Shown: in pieces, positions 1-9,730 of the stretch
Position numbering within the stretch: the first letter of the stretch is position 1
How the letters are laid out: the number at the start of each line of letters is the position of its first letter
Source: Cladochytrium replicatum
Lineage: Eukaryota; Chytridiomycota; Chytridiomycetes; Cladochytriales; Cladochytriaceae
NCBI GenBank assembly: GCA_025526935.1
Contig: JAHLKD010000161.1
Coordinates: 1-40,391 of the forward strand
Direction: 5' to 3'
DNA length: 40,391 nt
Made by a program: the position numbers and the translations under genes
Notes under the pieces: model-generated
What the model saw: the letters and a program-made list of their open reading frames with translations, nothing else
Databases searched by the model: none
Told to the model about the DNA's origin: nothing

Positions 1-1380
1 ACCGACTCTAATGTCCAGGTGCACAGAAAGCACAGCTCTCGAGGTCTGTCGTGGTAGAAATTGTTGTTACAGAACTTCCGTGTGACTTCTTGGAAGTGTC
101 CGGGTGGACAGAATCGTATTGCTAGTAACATTGATAGAGGTTAGTTGTACTGGGTAGAGATAACTGAAGTACGTCAATGAGTTGAGAAAGTGTCCGGGTG
201 GACAGAATCCTATTGCTAGTAACATGATAGAGGTTAGTTGTACGGGGTAGAGATAACTGAAGTACGTCAATGAGTTGAGAAAGTGTCCGGGTGGACAGAA
301 TCCTATTGCTAGTAACATTGATAGAGAGGGTTAGCTGTATTGGGTAGAGATAACTGAAGTACGTCAATGAGTTGAGGAAAGTGTCCGGGTGGACAGAATC
401 CTATTGCTAGTAACATTGATAGAGAGGTTAGCTGTATTGGGTAGAGATAACTGAAGTACGTCAATGAGTTGAGAAAGTGTCCGGGTGGACAGAATCTTAT
501 TGCTAGTAACATTGATAGAGATGTTAGTTTGTACTTGATAGAGATCACTCAAGTACCGTCAATGAGTTAAGAAAAGTGTCCGGGTGGACAGAATCGTATT
601 GCTAGTAACATTGATAGAGAGGTTAGTTGTATTGGATAGAGATCACTGAAGTACCGTCAATGAGTTGAGAAAGTGTCTGGGTGGACAGAATCGTATTGCT
701 AGTAACATTGATAGAGAGGTTAGTTGTATTGGATAGAGATCACTGAAGTACCGTCAATGAGTTGAGAAAGTGTCTGGGTGGACAGAATCCTATTGCTAGT
801 AACATTGATAGAGAGGTTAGTTGTATTGGATAGAGATCACTGAAGTACCGTCAATGAGTTGAGAAAGTGTCCGGGTGGACAGAATCCTATTGCTAGTAAC
901 ATTGATAGAGAGGTTAGTTGTATTGGGTAGAGATCACTGAAGTACCGTCAATGAGTTGAGAAAGTGTCCGGGTGGACAGAATCGTATTGCTAGTAACATT
1001 GATAGAGAGGTTAGCTGTACTTGATAGAGATCACTGAAGTACGTCAATGAGTTGAGAAAGTGTCCGGGTGGACAGAAAATACATGCCTTGATGTCCGTTG
1101 TGATGCAAAATTGTTTGATACATACAAAACTTATATTGCGTGTTCTTGGAAAGTGTCCGCGTGGACAGAAAGAACAATAGCTTCGTTTTAGATTCTCTAT
1201 CACATTGGGTTTTACTCGGGTCTGACTTTTGACCCGAGAAGGGTTTTCCTACTGGACCCGATACCCGACCCGGATCCGACCCGAAAATTTTCCATGAAAA
1301 CCCGGCACTCGGGTCGGGTACATTTAGTCAATGGACCCGGACCCGACCCGAAAGACCCTAAAACCCGCCGATCCTTACCG
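1..1380 (-). mobile_element. hAT element terminal fragment with expanded subterminal repeats
   Basis: Positions 1-120 and 1060-1380 match the reverse complement of the left end of the large hAT element at 27642-28135. The match includes the GGGTC/GACCC-rich stretch (1205-1375) and a terminal motif at 1364-1377 that equals the left terminus of the large element with one difference. Between these matching parts lies an array of 97-bp repeats of the type found inside the large element. No transposase coding is present here; the rest of the element would lie left of the window or is lost. The right edge abuts LINE sequence directly. Confidence 0.75.
96..1168 (+). repeat. 97-bp tandem repeat array, about 12 motif copies
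   Basis: The core GTGTCCGGGTGGACAG and close variants start near 96, 190, 283, 381, 477, 576, 673, 770, 867, 964, 1060 and 1153, a period of 93-99 bp and mostly 97. Each core carries the inverted repeat TGTCC-GGGT-GGACA. The remainder of the unit (ATTGCTAGTAACATTGATAG, then a GTACCGTCAATGAGTTGAGA segment) is the same as in the array at 30630-31431. Short open frames running across it are periodic artefacts, not genes. Confidence 0.95.
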
Positions 1381-1977
1381 CTTACCATGGCATCTGCTAC
1401 ATCTCATTTCTCGGCTCTGATTCTGTTGAATTTCTTTGTCGTTCTTATGCTGCTGATCTGATCCGCAAACACATATCTGGTCGAGAAATCACTGATTTGG
1501 ATGTGTCCCCTCCGTCGTATTCTGACAGTTCCGACTCTCTGCAACGCTATGACTCTCTGCTCCATCGAAGTGCCAAGGCGATTGCTACTACGTCTGAGCC
1601 AGCTGTTGCATTGTTCTACCGCAATCTTGTTGATCCGTCTCATCTTTCTACGCTGTTGCATCTCGCTCGATTATATGCCCCTTCGATGACCTCAGCTTCT
1701 GACCTTCGTTTGACCCAGTGATTTGCTCTTTGCTGTTATATTCTTCACAATGTTGAGTGTTCTTTCTTTTCTTTATCCCTCACCTGTATTTGACACCTGA
1801 GCAGAGCCTGACAGGGTAGTCACAGGAATGAGTTTTTAAGATCTCAGATTTCTATTTCGCTTTGCCCTCCGACTTGCGCGCTTCCCTATGTGCTGGTCCA
1901 CGACCATCTTGTAAGGCACTTTGGGTGTTGTTTATTGTTATGCATTGTATGTGCAAATAAATAAATAATATTGTTCA
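1381..1977 (+). mobile_element. LINE 3' end: ORF2 C-terminus, 3' UTR and poly(A)
   Basis: From 1389 to 1721 one open frame encodes the last ~110 residues of a LINE ORF2 and stops at TGA. The following 3' UTR (1722-1977), including the segments around 1795-1850 and 1870-1975, matches the reverse complement of the 3' UTR of the right-hand LINE (38180-38400). It ends in ATAAATAATATTGTT followed by poly(A). The 5' side is cut off at the hAT terminus, so only the tail survives here. Confidence 0.8.
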
Positions 1978-2040
1978 AAAAAAAAAAAAAAACTCTCTCT
2001 CTCTCTTCTCTCTCTCTCTCTCACTCTCTCACACAATCAA
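1978..2040 (+). repeat. poly(A) followed by (CT)n at LINE-LINE junction
   Basis: An A tract (about 1978-1991) closes the upstream LINE tail. A CT-rich microsatellite (about 1993-2035) runs directly into the ORF1 start codon of the next LINE at 2041. The same order, poly(A) then (CA)n/(CT)n then ORF1, occurs on the minus strand at 38184-38052. Confidence 0.9.
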
Positions 2041-3396
2041 TGCCGCCTCCCAGCGCTCCGCCTGCGCAGCTGCCCGCCGCGCCGCCCGCCGCACCCCCTC
2101 AAAAATTTTCATCGCTTCTGGCCGTGCTCGCTCCAGTGCTCCCTCTGTGTCCCACCCTCGCGCCCCTCAGGAAAACATTCCTGACTCTCAGCCCAGCAAC
2201 TTTGATGGAGAAAATTTTCTGTGGGCAGATGAAGTTAATTCTCCTCGCAAATCACGTGACCGCCTATCACGTGACCAAGCATCATCCACTTCATAACTGG
2301 CTCGAATTAGAGGAAGATCCCCCGCAAGTGTCGTTGATGTTCACATGAATGATACAGTCGAAATGTCACTTACCGTTGCCTGATGCTGATCCCAAAGGGA
2401 AACGTCGAGCCTCAAAATCACCCCCGACTCGCCGACCTGCCTCTCGTGCCAGGGTCGAGAAGAATGCCTCTGCAGCTGATCATGCTACCTCTCCCTTGCC
2501 TACTCCTCGTGACCGATTCTTGGATGCTCTGCATATGCTGGCCCCTGCCCAAACTTCTGGATCTCATCCATTAGTGATGTCTGCTTTCACTCGTGCAATG
2601 CAATTTCTCCCAGTATTGGAACCAGAGACTGAGGCTGCCTTCTTTGCTGCATTGACTATTGCTGTAGTTCCGTTGGTTGAAACTATCAGCTGCCCTCCTG
2701 CTGCTGTGTCTGCCGTGCCTTCCTATGCTCAAGTTGCGAGTGCTAGCCGACCGCCGCCTGCCCCTGCTACTCGCAATCCTGGGCCTTTCAGCAATGCAAA
2801 ATTTGTGTCTCGTGCATCAAATGCTATTGCTCGTATTGAAGCTGCCAATGCTGATGCTCAACCCACCCTTTATCGCTCAGTGGTTGCTGGAGTGGACCCC
2901 CTATCTCGCAGATCACTACAGCTGCCCAGATTGGTGATTGATTACCCAGCTGAGTCACCAATTTTGATCAATCCTCCTCAACCTGTTCGTGATCGTGCTG
3001 CTGGTTTTGGTACTGTGAGGTTTAAGGAAATCAGTCGTCAGCCACTTAATCAGCTCCGCACTCTGATTAATTGAATTTCTGGAAACCCTCAATTTTCCCG
3101 TGACATTCGCCATATTAGTTTTATTGGGCGTAATACTGCTGAGTTTATTTGTACTTCTGACTGCTGACAAGCTCCGCAAAGATATTTTTCCAGGTGATGA
3201 GGTGCCCGTTGATCTTTTTGACACTGGGCAGCGTCGTTCTGGGTCTGTTCAATCACTTGAGCAACGTCAAGTTGCTGCAGCAAAGGCTATTCACAAAAGA
3301 TTTGCTCACCTCTTGCGAATTACTCATGATGCTGCAGTTTTTCATTATCTTTGTTCTAATCTCCCTGCTGCAGACTTTGAAGATACTGTTTTTTAG
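2041..3396 (+). pseudogene. LINE ORF1 (broken)
   Basis: Starts at ATG 2041 with a Pro/Ala-rich N-terminus (MPPPSAPPAQ...) that closely matches the minus-strand copy starting at 38051. Coding similarity then moves between frames: 2041-2348, 2349-3074 and 3100-3396. An RS-rich, basic segment near 2400-2460 and repeats of AASA/APA type follow. A late block with the pattern VEQRQ...KRFAHLL near 3250-3320 matches the end of ORF1 in the minus-strand copy. ORF1 proteins of LINEs are RNA-binding chaperones; that role is inferred from position. The frame changes and stops make it non-functional. Confidence 0.75.
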
Positions 3397-3433
3397 CCCG
3401 TTCTTCGCGTTCTGAACCTACATCTCGTAATTA

Positions 3434-5214
3434 ATGTGGACTTTTCGTGCTGGAACCTTCAACTGTAGAGGTTTGCCTCTGGATTTTTCAGATTTACTTG
3501 CTTGGCTTGTTACTCATCAGCTTGATTTTTTAGCTTTAGCAGAAACTCATCAGTTAACTTTAGACAGTGTTTCTTCTGAGTATTTGTTGTTTGATTCTCG
3601 TCCTCCACCAGATGCTCCTTCGGCATCTGGTGTTGCTCTTCTTATTAACCCACATCGTTGCAGTACTTATCAATTTAGGTTGATTGCATCAGTTCCTTCT
3701 TGGTTTGGTTTGTGGTTTAGGTTTCGTCAGGTCGTGATTGGTGGATTTTATTTTCCCCCACGTTGGACTGCGGAAGACTGTTTGGGTGCATTATCTGATT
3801 TTCCTCAATTTCTTTCGAATTCGGATACACCAGTAGTTTTGATGGGTGACTTCAATTTTAGAACTCAGAGCACTGGTGATTGTGTTACTAATGCCCGTGC
3901 CAGAGCACTTCTTCCTTTCTTTACAGCCCACTCACTTTCATTGGTTGTCCCAGCTCCTTCTTCAGCTCGTCGCCCAACTTTTCGTTCCCACTTAGGGAGT
4001 TCAATTATTGATTTGTTTTTTGCTTCTACTTATGTGACAGCTTCCTCTTATTTAGTGAATGATCAACCCTAGTCTATGGTTCCCCATCCTTCAGACCATT
4101 TTGCAGTGACTTGTTCATTTTCTTTAGCCGGCCCAGATCCTCAGGCCACTGTGCCTCCTCCTCTACCTTCTTGGAATCTCCGATTGTTAAAGGATGAAGT
4201 TATTTGTAAGTTGCAAAGAGAAACTGCTAAGATTCTGCTTCCTCCAACATCAGAGGCACTAACAGCAGCATTGAAACCACTTCAGGTCCCTGTGGGGACT
4301 TCTCTTTCTCGTGCAGTGGCCCAGGGAGCAATTGATTCCGCATTTCAAATTATAGTTGATTTTGTTGAGGCAACAGCAGTTCTGACATTGGGACCACCAA
4401 CACCTCGTCCTAGAGCACCAGCGACCACTCCTTTGCCCCCTGAGATTGCTTTGTTGCGTAGTAAGGCTCATTCAGCATTCCATGACTATTATTCCCTCTT
4501 GCACCACAATTCTTCTGACCATCTTCTTCCTTTTCTAAGAACTCGCCAACGTGATAGTCACAAAGCATTCAAATGAGCTCTGAGATCACGCAGGCGTAAG
4601 ACAAAAGCAAATTTTTTGATGACCCTAGTCTGAAACATGTGTCTCATGCTCGGGGCTGTGCTAACTTTCGTACTTCAGCTAATGGTTTAGATTTCGATCC
4701 TCAGTCTTTAGTCAAATATGCTGATCATTATCTAGTGTCTACAATGCTCAGGCTGCTGACCCGGTTTCACCTTCAATTGTTCGGTGTGATTTTCAGCTGC
4801 TATTGGATGGTGAAGCTTTTGTTCTAGCTATTAGGGACTACCCTTTGGAGTCTGCCCCGGGTCATGGTCGTCTGCCTGCAGAACTTTATCGCCCAATTTC
4901 AGCTGCTATTGGATGGTGAAGCTTTTGTTCTAGCTATTAGGGACTGCCCTTTGGAGTCTGCCCCGGGTCATGGTCGTCTGCCTGCAGAACTTTATCGCCC
5001 AATTTCAGCTATTCTTGCTCCATTGTTCTTGCAACTTTCTCAGTCCATTTTTCGCAGTAGTCTTACACCCACTTCATGGAATCTTGGGCTTTTGCACCCA
5101 GTTTGGAAGCAACGTGGTACGCTTGGTGATATTACTAATTATCGCCCCATTACTCTTTCGTGTGTTGCCCGAAACCACTTGATGCTGCCCAAGCGGGATT
5201 ACTGTCACACCGCT
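3434..5214 (+). pseudogene. LINE ORF2, endonuclease plus start of reverse transcriptase (truncated)
   Basis: Begins at ATG 3434 and shows an APE-type endonuclease: TFNCRGL at the N-terminus, LAETHQ (catalytic Glu), MGDFNF, IIDLFFAS and, after an in-frame TAG near 4072, SDHFAV. An RT N-terminal part follows near 5050-5160 (TPTSWNLGLLHPVWK, then NYRPITLS). The frame is broken by stops near 4072 and 4576, and by a 106-bp tandem duplication (4791-5002). Homology to the right-hand LINE stops at about 5214, where an inverted hAT fragment begins. The catalytic RT motif (FADD) and the C-terminus are therefore missing. It belongs to the same subfamily as the LINE at 38180-40391. Confidence 0.88.
4791..5002 (+). 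repeat. 106-bp tandem duplication inside LINE ORF2
   Basis: Two nearly identical units start at TTTCAGCTGC 4791 and 4897 (one visible difference, ACTACC versus ACTGCC). A partial third TTTCAGCT at 5003 gives short identity at the boundaries. 106 is not a multiple of three, so the duplication shifts the frame. Confidence 0.9.
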
Positions 5215-6375
5215 ACTCATTTTGGGAGAGGATTTTGTAGTTGATGTTGACAAACTTGATTGATGGTAGTAGAGACAACAATTTAAGGTCATGAATAACT
5301 TCATTGATCTTATGCATCTGGAAGCAGATCCCCTGAATGACCTCTTTCACCAAAAGGATAGCTGTATGACGGTGCCGCTGCAGGCTAACCAATGCAAGGG
5401 AACTAGTTGGAGAACTGGTTGGTTGGACCTTGGGGATTCTACCAATCGCCTTGATAGCTGACAAGATGCTTCCTGGGCTACCTGTTGGTGTTGGCGCCGC
5501 AGGTGTTGCAGCGTCTGAATGACCAGCCTGTCGTTTCAGAGCAGCTCCCTCCAGGGCAGTTACACGTGATTTCCATTGTGAAATCTCGTGGAGCGCTGCC
5601 TGCTTCTCCCATTCTATTGCAGCAGTGATCTCCCTGAATCTTGCTAGCTCTTTGTGCTCCCTGTGCTGAATCAATGCAACCGCCCTGCCCAATTGATCAA
5701 TGAGGGCCCTCTCTCACCTGATGCAATTCTCCTTCGCTCGTTCATTGACGTCTCTTCAAGATCTTTTGTCATGTTCAACAGTCATTCTGACTGTTTGAGG
5801 ACCTGGTTTGTCCTTTCACGGTCCTCATCTGCTCGTTTGATGGTCGCTTGTCAATCTTTACAGTGACAGGCATTCCTCTGTAAATGTCGTATTTGTGTCC
5901 TTGCCGCCTGTAAAACTCCAGGAATGTTGTTTCCTTCTGAAAAGAAGAAATTTTCAAGCACTCTATATGATAGGCGTTTGCTGCTGTTATGAACTCTGTT
6001 CCTCCACTGCATCCATTGTGAATTTCATTCAGGGCTTGACGAACCAGCTTGCTGTCAGAGCTGTGTCGGTTGATCAACCATTGAAGAACAAATGTTGGGC
6101 TGCATACATCACGATTTGTTTGGTAGTTGCTGATGAAGTGCTCTGAGTTGTAGCTGTGGCCGCTTGCCCTGAATTTTTGATACCAAAGTCATATGTCTGA
6201 AGCAGGGCAGAGTCTCCGTCGATGACTAATAGTCAGCATCCCCTTTTGTACCACGTCACGCCAGTCTGTTTGAAGGAGCAGTCCATTTGACATCTGTCAA
6301 TTTGACATCAAGACCTACCTCTGCTTCTTCCACTTCAGAGCCTGATCCCAGAGTTGTTTCAGGTGCAGTCACTGG
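5215..6375 (-). pseudogene. hAT accessory coiled-coil gene, second (defective) copy
   Basis: On the minus strand this matches the accessory gene at 31857-33525. It runs from the Glu/Ser-rich N-terminus (about 6375-6290, pattern EPVTAPETTL) through the SDSKLVRQALNEIH segment (6050-6020), the FQKETTFLEFYRRQGHKY segment and the coiled-coil region (5690-5530), to the KEVIQGICFQMHKINEVI segment (5345-5300). It ends at 5215, about 145 residues short of the C-terminus of the other copy. Several frame breaks are present. It lacks the extra A that shifts the frame of the 31857 copy, which helps to define the original frame. Confidence 0.8.
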
Positions 6376-7113
6376 TTCTGCACTTTATTCTCTTTCAGAT
6401 GATGGTTTCCATAATATTGATTGGCCTCCCATCAGAATCAATACCGCGGAGTACCTGATTGCCAAGATAGCGATCCAGTTCATCTTTTCCTCAGGAATCT
6501 CTTCTTGCCAGATAAAATGGATCTAATGGCTCTCAAGCGATTAGCGTCTGTTTTTTTCTGTCTATCACTGGAAGGTCCGCCGGAATTGTGTTGACGCTCC
6601 CAAAAACATCAGCACCACTGTTCTTGATTTTCTCTGACTTATACGATTCCTCCCAGACTTTCTGCACTAGGGTGCCTGATCCCTCCCTACACCTTTCTCC
6701 CAAGCCTTTGAAAATTGATAATATGGATCCTTAAAACGAGGATCAAGTACTGTAGCAACTGCTAAACACTGGCTCTTAGTGATTGAGTAATATCAGCTTG
6801 TTTAGTTCATTTTGAATGCTTTGCTGAAAGTTTCATCTGATTCTCCCTCCTCTAGGTCCTCCAGTTGATCAATAAGATCGTTGTAAAATGGATTAACAAG
6901 CGGAAGTGTTGGATATCTAGACCCCTCAATTGGCTTTAATATAGCCTCGAAAACACTCAAACCATCCCGGATCTTCTATAGGACCTCCCATTGCTTTGGA
7001 TTTAGTGACCAATCTTCAAAGAATCTTTAATCCAGCATGTTTTCTCTATTGCCTCTCATAGCTGTAAGTTTCGTTTGACCATATAGAACGTGCTATTCCA
7101 GTGAGTTGTCACA
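6376..7113 (-). pseudogene. hAT transposase C-terminal part, second (defective) copy
   Basis: The minus strand matches 29506-30231 of the large hAT element. Recognisable pieces are HWNSTFYMVK (7100-7070), EVLxKIRDGL with FEAILKPIEG-like sequence (6990-6920), and QEEIPEEKDELDRYL (6510-6470). Frame breaks are numerous. At about 6404 the match jumps from transposase position 30231 to position 31898, at the start of the accessory gene, so about 1.67 kb is deleted. The deletion removes the dimerisation segment and the whole internal repeat array. The right limit near 7113 is where similarity ends. Confidence 0.8.
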
Positions 7114-7139
7114 TTGGAGCTGTGAGCCATAGGAAAAGG

Positions 7140-7620
7140 AAAAATAACAAAAACTCTAAGGCGTCTCCAAATCAATGCTGAACCAGCAGCCACATACAAA
7201 ACAAGCTCATAATCAAGACAGTTTGACCAAGTGTGGTTATGTGCATGAAGAACAAGAGCTCACTGGGCAAAAGCAGGCAAAAGATAAAACAGCGATGGTG
7301 AAAGCATAACTATTGCAATGTCGAGAGGTAAGCAGGATCATCAGGTGGGCTAGATCAAAACTAGCAGATAAAATAGCACGCAAATCTAAACAAAGTGAGA
7401 TATGGGCACACGGCACTTAAGGGGCAGCATAAAAATTGCTAGTGAATCATGGACCCGAACTCTAGGGTTAGTTTAGGGAAGCTCGAACGGCAAAGGGGTA
7501 TGCAGAAGACAGTCTTGGAAAACAAAACTCAAACTTGTGGCTACCTGTCTGGTACTTCTAATGGTGCCAAACATTGGTCGAGTGTTAAAAAAGAAAATTA
7601 ATTACGATGAGGAGGGATGG
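7140..7620 (-). mobile_element. decayed LINE 3' UTR remnant
   Basis: 7525-7567 (ACTCAAACTTGTGGCTACCT and onwards to GGTGCCAAA) matches the 3' UTR of the right-hand LINE at 38325-38372 (ACTCAAACCTGTGGCTACCC onwards) in the same orientation. A weaker GAAGC...GCGC-type match follows at lower coordinates. No ORF2 coding is readable. The limits are approximate and the 7140-7450 part is assigned only by position. Confidence 0.5.
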
Positions 7621-8160
7621 TGGTTTTAGCTTGGCATTCTTTAAATCATGATGGCATGTTTAAATGTCCGTCCCAAAAAAAACTGACCAGTCTGCAATGT
7701 GCTTCTTCCAGGTCAATTCAAAAGCGCACATAATACGTAGACTCGTGAACATCTCTTCGAAAGAACGAAAACAGAATTGGCGTCTATGTTTTTGTGTCTG
7801 CGTCGTTATCTTATGATCAACATCTCTGATCATGTCAGCTTTGCAGATCAAAGGTAAGTCAACACCGTACATTCGCACAGAAAGCAGAGAACATTCCAGC
7901 CATGGCTCTATCTAGATAGCATCGAACAAAATTCTGCGTTATAGGATCAAAAACTTGTTGTGCCCAACACCATGACCCAAAAACAATATAGTCAAACCGG
8001 TTCAAAAAGCCGCAATGCAGAACAAAAAAAGCACAAAAAAAAGGCAGCGCGTCAGAGGCCAAAAAACAGCACGAGTGAATGTGAACAATCAGCAGGCCCA
8101 ACAAAAAAAGTTCATGAACCGCATTTCATAAACTCAACAAAATTTGGATTTTGAGGAAGT
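7621..8160. other. intergenic, AT-rich, no gene recognised
   Basis: Lies downstream of the CAP gene stop codon and probably holds its 3' UTR. Short open frames here lack recognisable domains. A-rich runs occur at 8020-8045 and 8100-8110. Confidence 0.6.
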
Positions 8161-9225
8161 TCAAGCCCTGATGGGAGCAGGGAGAAGGTCAGCAGAGAAA
8201 GTAATGTCACCGACATTGGTAGCGCCATCAGCAGCACTCTGGCTGTCGGGCAACAAGTTGGACGAGACCGCGTTGTTGGCCAAGGCGTTGGTGAGCTCGT
8301 CGGAGCTGATTCCCGCAGCTGCGGTGGGCTGCTCGAGGATGTTGCGGGTCACGGTCTGGGTGAGCGTGGAGGTCGAGGTGCCGTTGGTTCCGTTTGCGAA
8401 AGTTCCGTTGGTGCCGTTGGTCAAGTTGAGCGAGCCCGTGAAGTTCAGGAACGAGTCACCGAAGAGGCTGGTTGGCTTGGGAGACGGGGAGGCGGAAGCG
8501 GCGACGGGGCGGGTGAAGATCGAGAGCGGGGGACGACGGGTGGTGGTCGTGGCCTTGGTGGTGGGGCGGGGACGAGGGGAAGGCGAGGGGGACTTACGCT
8601 CGGGAGCTGGTGAGACTTTGGGGGAGGGCTTGGGAGAGGGCTTTGGTGAGGGGGAAGGTGAGGGCTTCGGCGAGGGTTTCGGCGAGGGCTTTGGGGAGGG
8701 CTTGGGAGAAGGGTTGGAGCCGCCTCCGACCCCGGTGAAGGTGCCGATCGAGTCGACGAGGTCGAGGCTCGACACGGGGAAGTTGGCAAAGTCCTGGGTC
8801 CACATACCGTCGCAGCCAGAGTTGAAACCGAAACCGACGTATTTGACGGAGCTACGGAGAAGGTTGTCACGGTGGACTTTGGAGTTGATCCACGCCTTCA
8901 TGACATCGTCGACAGGGGTGTAGCCCTGCGCAATGTTCTCGGCGACGCTTGAGAACTCGCCGTTCAAAGCTCTGACGATACGGGTCGAGAACGAGGTGCC
9001 GTCGGGAGAGTTGTGGTCAAGATCGCAGCGGTTGCCGGCCATGTCGTCGGAGTGCTTCTGCGCGACGTTGACGAGACGCTGGTCGAGGATGAGGGCAGGG
9101 AGACCGTTCTGAGCACGGTACTTGTTGAGCGAGGTCAACATATCCCTCAGCTGGGAGTCGGAGACACGGGCATCAGCCAGGGAGGCGGCAGCGGCAAGGA
9201 AGGCAAAAGCAGCGATGAACTTCAT
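8161..9225 (-). CDS. secreted CAP/SCP-domain protein with Ser-Pro-rich tail
   Basis: Single exon, 354 aa. The start at 9225 is chosen because it opens a clear signal peptide (MKFIAAFAFLAAAASLADA); the in-frame extension upstream lacks that feature. A CAP (SCP/PR-1/YkwD) domain follows at about residues 25-160, with LNKYRAQNGLPAL, HSDDMA, AENIAQGY and KVHRDNLL, the His/Glu/His pattern of the CAP cavity. Next comes a low-complexity stretch of repeated SPKP units, then an Arg/Thr-Thr-rich part and an Asn-Gly-Thr-rich part with several N-glycosylation sequons. No GPI-type C-terminus is visible. CAP proteins act outside the cell, often binding sterols or lipids; the exact role here is unknown. The Ser-Pro part may serve as a wall-spanning or O-glycosylated stalk. 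Its GC content is higher than in the surrounding spacers, and the repeats create a long spurious frame on the plus strand. Confidence 0.93.
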   Translation of the reverse strand: MKFIAAFAFLAAAASLADARVSDSQLRDMLTSLNKYRAQNGLPALILDQRLVNVAQKHSDDMAGNRCDLDHNSPDGTSFSTRIVRALNGEFSSVAENIAQGYTPVDDVMKAWINSKVHRDNLLRSSVKYVGFGFNSGCDGMWTQDFANFPVSSLDLVDSIGTFTGVGGGSNPSPKPSPKPSPKPSPKPSPSPSPKPSPKPSPKVSPAPERKSPSPSPRPRPTTKATTTTRRPPLSIFTRPVAASASPSPKPTSLFGDSFLNFTGSLNLTNGTNGTFANGTNGTSTSTLTQTVTRNILEQPTAAAGISSDELTNALANNAVSSNLLPDSQSAADGATNVGDITFSADLLPAPIRA

Positions 9226-9730
9226 TGTTGAGAGTGTTGTTGTGGGTCCGAAACGGGCTCTATCGTCTCTATCTATGCCTGCAAGCGAACAGAATGGAAT
9301 TGTTAGCACACCACCAAAAGACCAACAACATCAAGCATGTCTCCAACAAGGTGTCTGCCGATGTCACAGACCGTGCATAGCACAGATCCCGTCGAACGAG
9401 AGCAGCTCTGGCCACCGGCAGCAGCCCCGTCCACTCTTCCATCCCCGGCACCCACCTCGCAATGTGTAAAACGCACCCTTCGCTCCGGGGGTGGAGAATT
9501 TTGCGTTTTATTTAAAGGCGAGAATTTTAGAGCAGCAGCAATTTTACGGAGATGTTGAGAGTTGTGGGTCGGTTGGCTTTGAGGGTAGATAGATACTACT
9601 GCTACTGCCGGTGCTAATCGTAATGCAATGAAATGCGGCGACGGTTGCTGCTATGTACCTCCCAATTATTTGTTAATACAAATTCTGTTTCTATTTTCCA
9701 AGCCATTTTGGAACCACCATCAGTATCAGC
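9226..9730. promoter_or_regulatory. divergent intergenic region, presumed promoters
   Basis: Separates the minus-strand CAP gene from the plus-strand gene at 9731, so both 5' regions must lie here. A TTTAAATAAA-like AT box sits on the minus strand near 9505-9515, about 285 bp upstream of the CAP start. That spacing is long for a TATA box unless there is a long leader or a 5' UTR intron. No coding similarity is recognised. Confidence 0.45.

Noticed and set aside
96-1168. CRISPR-like regular repeats
   Set aside because: The whole 97-bp unit is repeated, without unique spacers, and the setting is a eukaryotic hAT element.
122-1203. Minus-strand open frames with repeated ILSTRTLSQLIDVLQLSL-type peptides
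   Set aside because: They only reflect the 97-bp DNA repeat read in frame; there is no start context and no domain.
8144-8923. Long plus-strand open frame rich in Gly-Glu repeats
   Set aside because: It is antisense to the CAP gene's SPKP repeats. The minus-strand product has a signal peptide and a CAP domain.
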